Shown here: positions 1 through 10,615 of the stretch, piece by piece
Layout: each line of letters starts with the position of its first letter
How positions within the stretch are numbered: position 1 is the first letter of the stretch
NCBI RefSeq assembly: GCF_000621505.1
Contig: NZ_JHYD01000002.1
Coordinates: 186,001-250,000, forward strand
Direction of reading: 5' to 3'
Length of the DNA: 64,000 nucleotides
From: Ruminiclostridium cellobioparum DSM 1351 = ATCC 15832
Lineage (GTDB): Bacteria; Bacillota; Clostridia; Acetivibrionales; DSM-1351
Notes under the pieces: model-generated
Told to the model about the DNA's origin: nothing
The model's database searches: none
Seen by the model: the letters and a program-made list of their open reading frames with translations, nothing else
Position numbers and translations under genes: made by a program

Positions 1-82
1 AACAATCATCATAATCATAATAATTATAATTCGTCACTTTACCTTGAACAAAGCCGGATGCTCTTTTCAAGTAAGTTGAGAT

Positions 83-128
83 AAAATAACAGGCAGCCAC
101 ATGATTTTACCCGGCTGCCTGTTATTTT
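83..128. terminator. Bidirectional intrinsic terminator
   Basis: A perfect 16-bp stem (83-98 with 113-128) has GGCAGCC/GGCTGCC at its core, a 14-nt loop, and A- and T-rich flanks on both sides. It can end transcription in either direction and insulates the downstream RNase Z gene from whatever lies left of the window. Confidence 0.85.
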
Positions 129-204
129 AATTAATGGCTGCCGCTCGCATACTGTTGATATTTCTGCTGAATTACTATTTAACGACCTGAAAGGAGTTTG
201 TTGT

Positions 205-1140
205 ATGCTGGATGTATGTTTGCTGGGAACAGGAGGAATGATGCCGCTTCCGGACAGATGGCTTACCTCTCTGCTGTTGAGATACAAGGGCCGGATGCTC
301 CTGGTGGATTGCGGTGAAGCTGCACAGATACCTCTGAGAATATGCGGTTGGGGCTTTAAGGCAATTGATGCGGTATTATTTACCCATTACCATGCCGATC
401 ATGTTGCAGGTCTGACGGGATTTCTTTTAACCCTGGGCAATTCGGGAAGAGAAGAGCCGCTGACCCTGATAGGACCGGCCGGGTTAAAAACCGTTGTGGA
501 AGGTCTCCTGGTTATAGCTCCCCGGCTGCCTTACGAAATCAGGCTGCTGGAACTGCCCCATGATCAAGGTGCGGAATTTTTATTGGGGGATATTTACGTC
601 GGAAGTATTCCTGTTGAACATTGGATGCCATGCCTGGCGTACAGCTTTGAAATTAAAAGGCAGGGTAGGTTTGACCGCAGGAAAGCCGAACAGCTGGGGA
701 TACCGGTGAAATACTGGAAGCAGCTGCAGAAGGGTGAACTCGTTGACCTTGAAGGAAGACGGATTAAACCTGAAATGGTGATAGGTGAACAGCGAAGAGG
801 GATAAAGGTATCCTATTGTACAGACACCAGGCCCGTGGAAGGACTTGTTGATTTTATAAAAGACTCCGACCTCTTTATATGTGAGGGAATGTATGGTGAT
901 AACCGGGATATGGAAAAAGCGGTTCAAAAGAAACATATGGTTTTTTCAGAGGCTGCCCTGCTCGCGAAGCGCGGTGAGGTGGAGGAACTCTGGCTGACAC
1001 ATTTCAGCCCTGCGCTGGAAAATCCGCAGGAACATATAGCTTCTGCAACTTCTGTATTTGCGAACACAATTGCAGGCTGCGATCTCATGACTAAAAATAT
1101 AAAGTTCAAGGAAATGTTAAAAGTATTCCTCGACACATAG
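205..1140 (+). CDS. rnz: Ribonuclease Z (tRNA 3'-processing endonuclease, MBL fold)
   Basis: This 311-aa protein is the usual length of short-form bacterial RNase Z, which cleaves pre-tRNA 3' trailers in the cytoplasm using two zinc ions. The metallo-beta-lactamase motif HxHxDH is at residues 61-66 (HYHADH). It is preceded by the LGTGG turn near the N terminus and DCGE at 35-38. The later motifs CTDTRP and LTHFS supply the remaining metal-ligand regions. The start follows AAGGAG (191-196) with 8-nt spacing. The gene stands alone between two terminators. The HYHADH variant of the usual HLHGDH and lack of an obvious long exosite leave some chance that it is a related MBL phosphodiesterase, but RNase Z is the best reading. 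Confidence 0.82.
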   Translation: MLDVCLLGTGGMMPLPDRWLTSLLLRYKGRMLLVDCGEAAQIPLRICGWGFKAIDAVLFTHYHADHVAGLTGFLLTLGNSGREEPLTLIGPAGLKTVVEGLLVIAPRLPYEIRLLELPHDQGAEFLLGDIYVGSIPVEHWMPCLAYSFEIKRQGRFDRRKAEQLGIPVKYWKQLQKGELVDLEGRRIKPEMVIGEQRRGIKVSYCTDTRPVEGLVDFIKDSDLFICEGMYGDNRDMEKAVQKKHMVFSEAALLAKRGEVEELWLTHFSPALENPQEHIASATSVFANTIAGCDLMTKNIKFKEMLKVFLDT

Positions 1141-1272
1141 CAATGGGATGTTATACTGGCAAGAATCAGCTGTATGTGATAAATATTTTGATTATAATGT
1201 TTGAAAAAGATAAATTTAGCTCAAAAAAAATTGTAATTTAATAATATAGTTTTTAATTTTTATATAAAAAGA

Positions 1273-1309
1273 GGTTGTCTAAAAAAATGACATATATTTT
1301 TAGACAACC
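1273..1309. terminator. Bidirectional terminator between convergent genes
   Basis: A 12-bp stem (GTTGTCTAAAAA, 1274-1285, with TTTTTAGACAAC, 1297-1308) carries T-rich flanks. It lies between the convergent RNase Z gene and the minus-strand secreted-protein gene and can serve both. Confidence 0.75.
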
Positions 1310-1341
1310 CAGTATGTATAAATTACATATTAGAGTATTAC

Positions 1342-2226
1342 TTAATAAGGTATCGTAAGATCAATATACTCATCATCTTCAGCAGCTTCAGTCATTGTCG
1401 GAGCAAATTCAATTGATGGATACCCCTTGAAAGAAACTGTAGGTGTTACGGTAACTGTAGAATGTCCGTATTTGGCGTACACACTCACCTGAGGAACATA
1501 AGCCTTTTTTTGTATATATGTTTGCATATACCCATTTAGTGCAAAGCATTCATAGTTGCCAATTTTTTTTCTTAGGGGTATTTTGACATGAGCACCTAAG
1601 TTTGTTTCAGCTATAACAGTTAGTTGACTATATCCACGATAAGTCGACCCTATATCATAATAACTTACTTCAGCATATGTTTCATAAGGTTTTTGGGTGT
1701 TAGTATTACAATAGAGATTGTTACTCCAACATATAGCAACAATATCTGTACTGCCAAAAGTAGGCCATATATCCCAACTCCAATCAGTTTCTAAATATAC
1801 TTCAGACAATGCGGATTGTAAGAAATGACCATATTCCCATACTGAAAAAGTTACTGTTGCAGATAAGGCTATTAATTCTGATTCTGAACTATTAGGATCT
1901 TTAAGTATTTCAATATCATTTTCGCTATAGCCCATACCCTCTAATTCTTTATTATTCTTAATAGCAGCTCTTTTTTTCAAAGCATCAAAATAGTTAAAAT
2001 TTTTAATTTCTTTAATTTCTGTGGCTGTTAACCCTTTTTCCTTTAAAGCTTCGTCACTTTGGCCTTGCAGTTGCTGTAGCATCTCATATTCAGTGATCTT
2101 TATGGTTGATATTAATTTTTTTTGGTTTTTAGAAACATCGCTATCAGTTGCGGAACTGACAATTGTAAGCGAAAAAAGAAATGTAATACATAAAAACAAG
2201 GATAAAATCTTTTTTACTAATTTCAT
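1342..2226 (-). CDS. Secreted protein of unknown function
   Basis: I do not recognise this 294-aa protein. Residues 1-27 form a clear Sec signal peptide (KK, then a Leu/Phe/Ile core, then a VSSA cleavage region). The mature part begins with about 100 charged, probably helical residues. It continues into an aromatic-rich, beta-looking C-terminal half with several Trp and Tyr residues and only scattered Cys. The start has a good GGGAGG site about 6 nt upstream on the minus strand. Composition is more AT-rich than neighbouring housekeeping genes. With the next gene it forms a small accessory pocket between rnz and gltB. Extracellular location is inferred from the signal peptide. Confidence 0.6.
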   Translation of the reverse strand: MKLVKKILSLFLCITFLFSLTIVSSATDSDVSKNQKKLISTIKITEYEMLQQLQGQSDEALKEKGLTATEIKEIKNFNYFDALKKRAAIKNNKELEGMGYSENDIEILKDPNSSESELIALSATVTFSVWEYGHFLQSALSEVYLETDWSWDIWPTFGSTDIVAICWSNNLYCNTNTQKPYETYAEVSYYDIGSTYRGYSQLTVIAETNLGAHVKIPLRKKIGNYECFALNGYMQTYIQKKAYVPQVSVYAKYGHSTVTVTPTVSFKGYPSIEFAPTMTEAAEDDEYIDLTIPY

Positions 2227-2404
2227 AATTAAGCCTCCCTTTGTTGTATAGTAAAAATAAAATGTAAAAATGTCAAATGTGCACTTCTAACAGTATTTAC
2301 ATTTTCAATATATATTAACTTCCATAATATGTCAATGTGCGTATATTTATTTCTCCCATAATATGTTATATAATATTCAATAAATACAATTAAAAGGAAA
2401 TATT

Positions 2405-2959
2405 ATGATTAGAAGAAAATTATTTAGTTGCATTATTTGCTTTATTATTCTTGCCACTTTAGGTTTCACTTTTTTATATTATATTCCTAATACAAATTTA
2501 GTAAAGAAAACTATACATGAATATGATTTAAAATATAATGATGTAATTTTTTATAAAAAATCACATCATTATTCAAATTTAATTAAAGATGGTGATTTAT
2601 TAAAGTTAATTGATTTAAGAGATAAATATAACAAATTATATGTAGAAAGCAATAGTATGAAATTTGAAAAAATAAGCTCAGGAAATTCATGGCGCCAAGT
2701 TTTTATTTTTGGAAACCTATGTATTATAGGATCAAAATATACTACAACAATTTCTTATGATATAAAACTTACTAAGGGGCATTATGAATATAATAGGCTA
2801 ACTTTCCTAAAAAGACACAATAAAAACTGGTATATTGAGAATGATATAATTTCTATGAATAAAATAAATTTGTTTCAATTATTTGATTCCAAAAATGTCG
2901 AAAATAGAATACAGAATTACGAAGAAGAATATAAGAAGCTCATTTTACATACAAAATGA
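2405..2959 (+). CDS. Small membrane-anchored or secreted protein, unknown
   Basis: This 184-aa lysine/asparagine/tyrosine-rich protein has one hydrophobic N-terminal segment (about residues 8-27), which is an uncleaved anchor or signal. The rest resembles small extracytoplasmic orphan proteins with mixed beta and alpha composition. I cannot assign a family. An AAAGGAAATATT sequence precedes ATG 2405. The gene is strongly AT-rich compared with the flanking rnz and gltB, consistent with acquired DNA. Its stop codon lies inside the 3' arm of a perfect hairpin. Confidence 0.5.
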   Translation: MIRRKLFSCIICFIILATLGFTFLYYIPNTNLVKKTIHEYDLKYNDVIFYKKSHHYSNLIKDGDLLKLIDLRDKYNKLYVESNSMKFEKISSGNSWRQVFIFGNLCIIGSKYTTTISYDIKLTKGHYEYNRLTFLKRHNKNWYIENDIISMNKINLFQLFDSKNVENRIQNYEEEYKKLILHTK

Positions 2960-2966
2960 GCTTCTT
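2933..2966. terminator. Hairpin overlapping the end of the orphan gene
   Basis: A perfect 14-bp stem (2933-2946 with 2953-2966) has the 6-nt loop ACATAC. The TGA stop of the upstream gene (2957-2959) lies in the right arm, so coding sequence and hairpin overlap. No run of T follows, so it may act as an mRNA-stabilising 3' end as much as a terminator. Confidence 0.6.
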
Positions 2967-3453
2967 ATAACAAAGTAATATAGTTGGAATCCAGATCAAA
3001 GTTAAGCAAATCCTATGAAATTCAACTGAAATACAATTAAGCGAAGATATGAACTATTTTGAAAAATATAGTTCCGCAAGAAGTTTAGATCTTGTCATTG
3101 AATTTGGCCTCTAAAAATTTCCTGTTCAGGTTAGTAAAATATAAAAGGATTGGAAAGGTAAAATTTTAACTAAAAATATCAAATAAAATATCAAATTTGA
3201 AAGTTTTAATATCCAAAGTTGCAAATTCGTAAATATTTGCAAAAAAAATTTTTTATTGATTTAAATTTCAAACTTAATAATCTTCTTTGCAAAAGTAGCT
3301 TATTTACTGGGTTCTGCTGCTTAAAAATAAAAAAGTCTGGTTTTAAAAACAAAAAAAATATGAAAAATTCCAAATAATTACTTTTAAAATTTGCATGTTC
3401 CGTGTTAGAATAATTGTATAAAAAATATATAAATAGAAATAAGGGTGTGAAAT
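2967..3453 (+). other. AT-rich gap upstream of gltB
   Basis: About 490 bp with no convincing gene. A short open stretch near 3038-3114 encodes a peptide-like run ending at a stop but has no start or ribosome site, so it may be a gene relic. The last 60 bp must contain the gltB promoter. TTGCAT at 3391-3396 and the TATA-rich block around 3412-3422 are candidates, but spacing is not ideal. I see no riboswitch or T-box signature. Confidence 0.4.
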
Positions 3454-6400
3454 ATGCAAAAATATGGTTTACCAAACAAGCAGGGGCTTTACGACCCGGC
3501 ATTAGAACATGACGCATGTGGAATGGGGTTTGTCGTAAACATAAAAGGAGAAAAATCCCATGATATCGTTGCCGACGCTTTGACAGTGCTGGAAAACTTA
3601 AATCACAGAGGGGCCAGCGGAGCAGATGAAAACACAGGTGACGGTGCAGGAATACTGGTTCAGATCCCACATGACTTTTTTAAAAGAGAATGTGAAGTTC
3701 TGGGGTTTGATTTGCCTGAAAAAGGCAATTACGGCGTAGGTATGATCTTTGCCCACAAATATGAGGATTTCAGAAAAACTCAAATGGAGGCCTTTGAAAA
3801 GATCGTAAAGGAAGAGGGGCAGAAAATCCTGGGCTGGAGGGAAGTGCCCATAGACAAGACAACAATAGGTGACAGCGCAAAATCTGTTATGCCCAGATTT
3901 ATTCAGGTATTTATTGAAAAATCTTTGGATTTGGCAGATGAAATGGCCTTTGAAAGAAAGCTCTATACCATCAGAAAAAGGTCTGAAAGGGTTATCGGAC
4001 CCATGTGCGAAGACAAGGGAAGCATATTCTACGTTGCAAGTTTGTCTTCCAAAACCATTGTTTACAAAGGTATGCTCACTGCCGAGCAGTTGAGAAATTT
4101 CTATCTCGATCTTTCGGACCTGGACTTTGTGTCGGCACTGGCAATGGTCCACTCCAGATTCAGTACAAACACCTTCCCAAGCTGGGAAAGAGCACATCCA
4201 AACAGATATCTCGTACACAACGGAGAAATAAATACCATCAGAGGTAATGTAAACTGGATGAAGGCACGTCAGAAATGCATGGATTCCAAATTGTTTGATG
4301 ACATCAACAAGATATATCCCATAGTTGATGAATCGGGCAGTGACTCCTCCATGTTCGACAACAGCCTTGAATTCATGTATCTCACAGGAAAATCCCTTCC
4401 CCAGGCAATATTGATGATGATTCCCGAACCGTGGGAAAAGAACCAGCTTATGTCCAAAACCAAAAAAGATTTCTATGAGTTCCAGAATTTTATAATGGAG
4501 CCATGGGACGGACCTGCCGCCATGGCATTCACCGACGGCGATGTGATAGGCGGAATGCTTGACAGAAACGGACTTCGTCCATCAAGATACTATGTGACAA
4601 AAGATGACAAGGTTGTACTTGCATCCGAAGTCGGAGTAGTTGATATCAAACCTGAAAACATACGGTATAAGGGCAGGCTTGAACCGGGCAGAATGCTTCT
4701 TATCGATACCAGGGCACAGAGGATTATTTCCGATGAGGAAATAAAGGAAAGCGTCTCTAAAATGCACCCATATGGTGAATGGGTTAAAAAACATATATTC
4801 AAACTCAGTGACATGCCTGCTGAAAAAGCCGGGGAGGAAAAAGCAGGAGAGGATTTGCTGCAGCAGCAGAAGGCTTTCGGATATACCTTTGAAGATGTAA
4901 ACAAGTATATACTGCCCATGGCGGCTTCAGGTGCCGACCCTGTGGGAGCAATGGGTATGGACACTCCTCTGGCGGTGTTGTCCGAAAAGCCGCAGATGTT
5001 GTACCTTTATTTCAAGCAGTTGTTCGCCCAGGTTACAAATCCGCCTATTGACGGTATCAGAGAGGAAATAGTAACCTCCGGCAGCATATTGCTGGGAACG
5101 GCGGGAAATCTGCTTGAGCCTGACCAGGAAAAGACCGGAAGTATCTTCCTTGAACATCCTGTTTTGACAAATGAACAGCTCAATACCTTAAAGAATTTAA
5201 ATAATGAAAAATTCAAGGCAGCTACCGTTTCAATGCTCTATAAAGTGGCTGAAGGCCCCATGGCAATGGAAAAGGCCTTGAAAAGAATTTTCAAGGAAGC
5301 TGACAAGGCTATAAGTGAAGGAGTTAATATTATTGTTCTTTCAGACAGGGGAGTGGACAGGGAATATGCGGCAGTACCGGCTTTATTGGCATCTTCAGGA
5401 CTTCATCACCACCTGATAAGAAAAGAGATAAGAACAAGTGTGGGTATTGTGCTGGAATCAGGCGAGCCAAGGGAAGTACACCATTTCTGTACCCTTATAG
5501 GTTACGGTGTAACTGCGGTAAATCCATATCTGGCCTATGAAACGATAAAGGAGCTTTCCGACAAGGGCCTGCTTGGCTCCCTGACCTATGAGGAAGCCAG
5601 AAAGAACTTTATAAAAGGGACTGTAAAAGGTGTGCTCAAGGTACTCACAAAGATGGGTATCTCTACCATACGCAGTTACCATGGTGCCCAGATTTTTGAA
5701 GCGGTAGGCCTTAGAAAGGACCTGATAGACACTTACTTTACACATACGCCCTCCAGACTTGAAGGTATCGGCATAGATGAAATTGCCATGGAAAATCAGA
5801 TGAGACATGAAAGTGCCTATGTTGAGTCCCCGTACAGCGACACTCTTGAAGTGGGCGGAACCTTCCAGTCAAAAGATGACGGTGAGGTTCACATGTATAA
5901 TCCCGAAACCATATACATGCTCCAGAAGGCATGCCGTGAGGGAGATTACCAGCTGTTCAGGAAATATTCCAAAAAGATAAATGAAGAAGAAATCATAACA
6001 TTAAGAAGTATACTTGAATTTAACTATAATATAGGGGATACAATTCCTGTTGAAGAGGTTGAATCAGTTGACTCAATCGTTAAGAGATTTAAGACAGGTG
6101 CCATGTCCTACGGTTCCATAAGCAAGGAAGCTCATGAATGTCTGGCCGTTGCCATGAACAGGCTGGGAGGAAAGAGCAATACCGGTGAAGGCGGGGAAGA
6201 TCCTGAGAGATTCAAGGTATTGGCAAACGGAGACTCCAAAAAGAGTGCCATCAAGCAGGTTGCTTCGGGACGGTTCGGTGTTACCAGCAACTACCTGGCA
6301 AATGCCGTTGAAATACAGATAAAGATGGCCCAGGGTGCAAAGCCGGGAGAAGGCGGACAGCTTCCGGGACGTAAGGTCTATCCCGAAATTGCAAAGGTCA

Positions 6401-8013
6401 GACACTCAACTCCGGGCGTGGACCTGATTTCACCGCCGCCGCACCATGATATATACTCCATTGAGGATTTGGCGGAGCTTATACATGACCTCAAGAATGC
6501 CAACAATAAGGCAAGGATCAATGTGAAGCTTGTTTCAGAGGTGGGTGTCGGAACCATAGCCGCAGGTGTTGCAAAGGGGAAGGCTGACGTAATACTTGTC
6601 AGCGGATACGACGGAGGAACAGGGGCATCCCCATGGACAAGTATTAAAAATGCAGGTCTTCCCTGGGAGCTTGGGCTTGCCGAAACCCATCAGACTCTGG
6701 TACTTAACAGGTTGAGGGACCGGGTTGTGGTTGAAACCGACGGAAAGCTGCTTACCGGTAAGGATGTGGTTGTTGCCGCTCTGCTGGGAGCAGAAGAGTA
6801 CGGCTTTGCCACTACTCCTCTTATAGCACTGGGCTGCGTAATGATGAGGGTATGTAATCTGAATACATGTCCTGTGGGCATAGCTACCCAGAATGAACAG
6901 CTGAGAAGGAATTTTACAGGCAAGCCCGAATATGTGGAGAACTTCATGAGATTTATTGCTCAGGAAATGCGTGAGATAATGGCAAAACTGGGCTTCAGAA
7001 CCATAAATGAAATGGTGGGACGCACCGACAGGCTGAAGGCAAAGGATAATATAAAGCATTGGAAGGCATCCCAGCTTGATTTGTCGGCAATACTTTACCA
7101 GCCTTATGCAGGTGCCGATGTGGGCAGATACAAGATGCGGGAGCAGAACCACATGATGGATAAGTCACTGGGAATCAAAAAGCTTCTGAGAATGTGCAAG
7201 CCTGCCCTGGAAGAAAAGAAACCAATCAGGGCCAAGCTCAAGATTGAGAATGTTGACAGGGTTGTGGGGACTGTGATAGGCAGTGAAATATCCAGGAGAT
7301 ACGGTGAGGAAGGCCTTCCGGAGGACACTATCAAGCTCAGCTTCGTAGGTTCGGCAGGACAGAGCTTCGGAGCCTTCATACCAAAGGGGATGACTCTTGA
7401 GCTGGAGGGGGACTCCAATGACTACATCGGAAAGGGTCTTTCAGGCGGAAAAATCATTGTTTATCCTCCTAAAGCCTCAGATTTCCAACCTGAGAAAAAC
7501 ATACTCATAGGCAATGTGGCATTCTATGGTGCAACTGAGGGTGAAGCGTATATCAACGGTATTGCAGGTGAAAGATTCTGCGTAAGAAACAGCGGCATCA
7601 AAGCCGTAGTCGAAGGCGTGGGAGATCATGGCTGCGAATACATGACCGGCGGCAGAGTTGTAATACTCGGCGGGATAGGAAGAAATTTTGCGGCAGGTAT
7701 GTCGGGCGGTATAGCATATGTTCTGGACTTTGATGAGGCATATTGCAACCAGTCCCTGGTATTGACCGAAAAGCTCACTGACGGCGCCGAGCTGGACAAT
7801 ATTAAAGAGATGATAGAAAAACATGTTTCATATACAGGAAGTCCTTTAGGTAAAAAGGTTCTTGACGACTGGAAGAATTATTCACAGAGGTTTACCAGGG
7901 TGATACCTGAGGATTACAGGAAAATGCTTGAGAACATCGAGAATGCCCACCGGAAGGGCTTGACAGGTGACGAGGCATTGATGGCGGCATTTCAAGAGAG
8001 TTTAAAAAATTAA
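3454..8013 (+). CDS. gltB: Glutamate synthase (NADPH) large subunit
   Basis: This 1519-aa protein is the full length of bacterial GltB, which makes glutamate from glutamine and 2-oxoglutarate. Residues 1-21 form a propeptide removed to expose Cys22 (HDAC-GMGF), the class II glutamine amidotransferase nucleophile. The central domain and the FMN/2-oxoglutarate synthase barrel follow, with the GEGGEDPER and [17 protein letters not shown] landmarks. The 3Fe-4S ligands lie in a [15 protein letters not shown] stretch, and the C-terminal part is the Gly-rich beta-helix (GGK, GGR and GGI repeats). A weak AAGGGTG precedes ATG 3454. The small subunit follows after 20 nt, so the two form a gltBD operon. 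Cytoplasmic; works with GltD, which supplies electrons. Confidence 0.97.
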   Translation: MQKYGLPNKQGLYDPALEHDACGMGFVVNIKGEKSHDIVADALTVLENLNHRGASGADENTGDGAGILVQIPHDFFKRECEVLGFDLPEKGNYGVGMIFAHKYEDFRKTQMEAFEKIVKEEGQKILGWREVPIDKTTIGDSAKSVMPRFIQVFIEKSLDLADEMAFERKLYTIRKRSERVIGPMCEDKGSIFYVASLSSKTIVYKGMLTAEQLRNFYLDLSDLDFVSALAMVHSRFSTNTFPSWERAHPNRYLVHNGEINTIRGNVNWMKARQKCMDSKLFDDINKIYPIVDESGSDSSMFDNSLEFMYLTGKSLPQAILMMIPEPWEKNQLMSKTKKDFYEFQNFIMEPWDGPAAMAFTDGDVIGGMLDRNGLRPSRYYVTKDDKVVLASEVGVVDIKPENIRYKGRLEPGRMLLIDTRAQRIISDEEIKESVSKMHPYGEWVKKHIFKLSDMPAEKAGEEKAGEDLLQQQKAFGYTFEDVNKYILPMAASGADPVGAMGMDTPLAVLSEKPQMLYLYFKQLFAQVTNPPIDGIREEIVTSGSILLGTAGNLLEPDQEKTGSIFLEHPVLTNEQLNTLKNLNNEKFKAATVSMLYKVAEGPMAMEKALKRIFKEADKAISEGVNIIVLSDRGVDREYAAVPALLASSGLHHHLIRKEIRTSVGIVLESGEPREVHHFCTLIGYGVTAVNPYLAYETIKELSDKGLLGSLTYEEARKNFIKGTVKGVLKVLTKMGISTIRSYHGAQIFEAVGLRKDLIDTYFTHTPSRLEGIGIDEIAMENQMRHESAYVESPYSDTLEVGGTFQSKDDGEVHMYNPETIYMLQKACREGDYQLFRKYSKKINEEEIITLRSILEFNYNIGDTIPVEEVESVDSIVKRFKTGAMSYGSISKEAHECLAVAMNRLGGKSNTGEGGEDPERFKVLANGDSKKSAIKQVASGRFGVTSNYLANAVEIQIKMAQGAKPGEGGQLPGRKVYPEIAKVRHSTPGVDLISPPPHHDIYSIEDLAELIHDLKNANNKARINVKLVSEVGVGTIAAGVAKGKADVILVSGYDGGTGASPWTSIKNAGLPWELGLAETHQTLVLNRLRDRVVVETDGKLLTGKDVVVAALLGAEEYGFATTPLIALGCVMMRVCNLNTCPVGIATQNEQLRRNFTGKPEYVENFMRFIAQEMREIMAKLGFRTINEMVGRTDRLKAKDNIKHWKASQLDLSAILYQPYAGADVGRYKMREQNHMMDKSLGIKKLLRMCKPALEEKKPIRAKLKIENVDRVVGTVIGSEISRRYGEEGLPEDTIKLSFVGSAGQSFGAFIPKGMTLELEGDSNDYIGKGLSGGKIIVYPPKASDFQPEKNILIGNVAFYGATEGEAYINGIAGERFCVRNSGIKAVVEGVGDHGCEYMTGGRVVILGGIGRNFAAGMSGGIAYVLDFDEAYCNQSLVLTEKLTDGAELDNIKEMIEKHVSYTGSPLGKKVLDDWKNYSQRFTRVIPEDYRKMLENIENAHRKGLTGDEALMAAFQESLKN

Positions 8014-8033
8014 TGGAGTAAGGTGGGATTACG

Positions 8034-9521
8034 ATGGGAAAAGCTACTGGATTTTTAGAATATGAAAGAATAGACCCTAAAAAAAGGCCTCCGGAGGAAA
8101 GAATAGGAGACTGGAATGAAATCCGCATTGAGCGTGATCCTGAGGTGATAAAAACCCAGGCCGCAAGGTGTATGAACTGCGGAATTCCCTTCTGTCACGG
8201 AGGGGTACTTTTAAACGGTATGGCTGCCGGCTGCCCTGTTCACAACCTTATTCCCGAGTGGAATGACCTGGTATACAGGGGACAGTGGAAGGAAGCTTAT
8301 AAGAGGCTGATCAGGACAAATCCGTTTCCGGAATTTACAGGCAGAGTGTGTCCTGCTCCCTGCGAAGGCTCATGTACAGAAGGCTACAATATGGAGTCGG
8401 TTACAATACACGAGATTGAATATGAAATAATTGAAAGAGCCTTTGCCGAAGGTTGGGTGGAAACAAAGAAGAGCCGGCCCACGGGAAAAAAAGTTGCCGT
8501 TGTGGGATCAGGGCCGTCAGGTTTGTCGGCTGCGTATTATCTGAACCATGTGGGACATGAGGTTACGGTTTATGAAAGAAATGACAGGCCCGGAGGACTT
8601 CTGATGTATGGAATACCAAATATCAAAATCGACAAGGGCATTGTCGAAAGAAGAATAAATCTCCTGAAGGAGTCTGGAATCAAATTTGTGCTAAACACTG
8701 AAGTAGGCAGGGATATCAGCGCACAGGAGCTGGTGGACGGCTATCATGCGGTTGTTCTGTGCGGCGGAGCCACAAAGGCCAGAGGTCTTAATGTGCCGGG
8801 CAGTGATCTGAAGGGAATATACTACGCTGTTGACTTCCTGAAAGCCAATACAAAGAGCCTTCTGGATTCAAAACACCAGGATGGAAATTACATCAGCGCA
8901 AAAGATAAAAATGTTATTATCATCGGGGGCGGCGATACCGGAACCGATTGTGTGGCCACAGCCTTGAGACATGGCTGCAGGAGTGTTCACCAGTTTGAAA
9001 TCATGCCTGAGCCTCCTAGGGAGAGGGAGCAAAAATCAAATCCCTGGCCCGAATGGCCAAAGAAGCTGAAAGTGGACTACGGTCAGCAGGAGGCTATAGC
9101 TTTTGCGGGTGAGGACCCGAGAAACTATCTCATTAACACTACAAAGATAGTCGGTAATGACAGGGGTGAGGTTGCAGAGGTCCACACGGTTGAAGTCACC
9201 TGGGCCAGGGATGCACAGGGCAGATTCGGTCCGCAGCCCGTACCCGGCAGTGAAAAGGTTTGGAAGGCTGATTTGATCCTTCTGGCAATGGGATTCCTTG
9301 GACCCGAAGATACCATACCAAACGAACTCGGTTTGGAAAGAGATCCGAGAAGCAATATAAAGGCTGAGTTTGAAGAGCATCAGACCAGTGCCGACAAGGT
9401 ATTTGCCGCCGGAGATATGCGAAGAGGCCAGAGTCTGGTAGTCTGGGCAATCCAGGAAGGAAAGCTGGCCGCAAGGGAAGTTGACAGGTTCCTTATGGGA
9501 AAGACAAGTATCAGAAGTTAA
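8034..9521 (+). CDS. gltD: Glutamate synthase (NADPH) small subunit
   Basis: This 495-aa protein is the FAD- and Fe-S-containing electron-input subunit of glutamate synthase. The N-terminal cysteine clusters ([15 protein letters not shown] and CPAPCEGSC, roughly residues 45-120) bind two 4Fe-4S centres. [11 protein letters not shown] is the FAD-binding Rossmann motif and [13 protein letters not shown] the NADPH-binding one. A C-terminal [12 protein letters not shown] segment is typical of the family. GGAGTAAGGTGGG precedes the ATG and the gene lies 20 nt after gltB. An intrinsic terminator follows, so the operon has just these two genes. Confidence 0.96.
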   Translation: MGKATGFLEYERIDPKKRPPEERIGDWNEIRIERDPEVIKTQAARCMNCGIPFCHGGVLLNGMAAGCPVHNLIPEWNDLVYRGQWKEAYKRLIRTNPFPEFTGRVCPAPCEGSCTEGYNMESVTIHEIEYEIIERAFAEGWVETKKSRPTGKKVAVVGSGPSGLSAAYYLNHVGHEVTVYERNDRPGGLLMYGIPNIKIDKGIVERRINLLKESGIKFVLNTEVGRDISAQELVDGYHAVVLCGGATKARGLNVPGSDLKGIYYAVDFLKANTKSLLDSKHQDGNYISAKDKNVIIIGGGDTGTDCVATALRHGCRSVHQFEIMPEPPREREQKSNPWPEWPKKLKVDYGQQEAIAFAGEDPRNYLINTTKIVGNDRGEVAEVHTVEVTWARDAQGRFGPQPVPGSEKVWKADLILLAMGFLGPEDTIPNELGLERDPRSNIKAEFEEHQTSADKVFAAGDMRRGQSLVVWAIQEGKLAAREVDRFLMGKTSIRS

Positions 9522-9560
9522 GAGCAATAAGAAGCAAATTAAATTAAGATACAAAATTAT

Positions 9561-9607
9561 TAAGGCCGGAAGAATACTTACATCAGGTATTTATTCCGGC
9601 CTTATTT
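9561..9607 (+). terminator. gltBD terminator
   Basis: A 10-bp perfect stem AAGGCCGGAA (9562-9571) pairs with TTCCGGCCTT (9594-9603). The inner AGAATAC/GTATTTATT extends it imperfectly, and an ATTTGTT tail follows. It lies 40 nt after the gltD stop. Confidence 0.85.
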
Positions 9608-9722
9608 GTTGTTGCTGGAATCCATCTGTTTTTTCGTGTTTTAAATATATAATATAGAAATATTTGAGTTAATATGGAAATTTTCCACTTTTTATTACAA
9701 AAGATAGTGTTATAATATGTAA

Positions 9723-10544
9723 GAGATTCAATATTCATACAAAACAAATGCGGGGAAAATGGTGTCCAACAGCACCGGTGCTCAACAGGCATATCGCTGG
9801 ACGGGTTCAAAAGCCAAAGAATATTTCCTCATTGAAAACATACGAAAGACCGGCAGGTATGCCAATATGCCGGATGAAGGGCTTATCATATGGCATGTGG
9901 ACCAAAATGGAGACAACAGTTTCAACCAGATGACCGCTTCAAAGCATTTCCTTGTGTCCGTTGAACAGGCAGATAATCTTTTTCAGCTTGAGAGAAATGG
10001 GAACAGCGGAGCAGATGGCGACTTGTTCCATGCAGGATATAAAACCGGCTTCAACGACACTACATCCCCCAGTGCCAAGTGGTGGAACGGTACAAACTCC
10101 GGATTATCCATTTCCGGCATCGGTGCCATCGGCAGCAGCATAACCTTTATCAAGGGAAGTTCCGGACCTTCCGCCAGCAGGTATGAAGCAGAAGGTGCAA
10201 CTGTGAACAACGCCAGTATTTACAGCGGTTCCGATGCCTCCAATAACCAATATGTAGGCGGTATTGATTATTCCGACAGCTATGTAGCCTTCACTGTCAA
10301 CGCAGCAGCAGCCAAAACCTATACCATGACCATCCGGTATGCCAACGGCACCGGTGCCAACTCGACCCAGAATCTTTCAGTGAACAGCGGAGCTGCAAGC
10401 ACAGTTACATACACGCCCACTTCCGGTTGGGGACAGTTTGGAAGCACGACAGTAAACGTCACGCTCAAGGCAGGCTCCAATACCATTAAGCTCGGCAAAG
10501 GCGCTGCCGGTTATGCAGAACTGGATTATATTGAAATCCAATAA
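9723..10544 (+). pseudogene. 5'-truncated M6-type metalloprotease with C-terminal CBM6/35 module
   Basis: The open frame runs from after a stop at 9720 to 10544 but has no ribosome site or signal peptide. The first 130 residues match the post-catalytic half of immune-inhibitor-A-like M6 proteases. They show the EYFLIENI and GLIIWHVDQNGD stretches followed by a HFLVSVEQAD segment. The zinc HExxH half is missing. The last 130 residues (from RYEAEGA to LDYIEIQ) are a complete carbohydrate-binding module of the CBM6/35 type. A TATAAT box at 9711-9716 sits just ahead of the break, so it may be an original promoter fused to the gene's 3' half by deletion. An ATG at 9759 could start a 261-aa product, but that lacks export signals. 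I read it as a decayed secreted enzyme. Confidence 0.7.
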
Positions 10545-10565
10545 AACAAGAGTTTGCAATAAAAA

Positions 10566-10610
10566 ATAAGAAAATCCTCCTACACATAATGGGCAGGAGG
10601 ATTTTCTTAT
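10566..10610. terminator. Bidirectional terminator
   Basis: A perfect 16-bp stem (10566-10581 with 10595-10610) contains AATCCTCCT/AGGAGGATT and has A/T-rich ends. It lies between the truncated protease gene and the convergent decarboxylase gene. Confidence 0.88.
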
Positions 10611-10615
10611 CCATA

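Noticed and set aside
2967-3453. T-box or glutamine riboswitch before gltB
   Set aside because: No T-box motif, specifier loop or glnA-type core could be found.
3206-3670. Minus-strand open frame of 154 residues over the gltB start
   Set aside because: It overlaps the clear gltB coding start, has biased low-complexity sequence and no ribosome site; an antisense shadow.
6535-7152. Minus-strand open frame of 205 residues inside gltB
   Set aside because: It is fully within conserved gltB coding sequence and has no family features.
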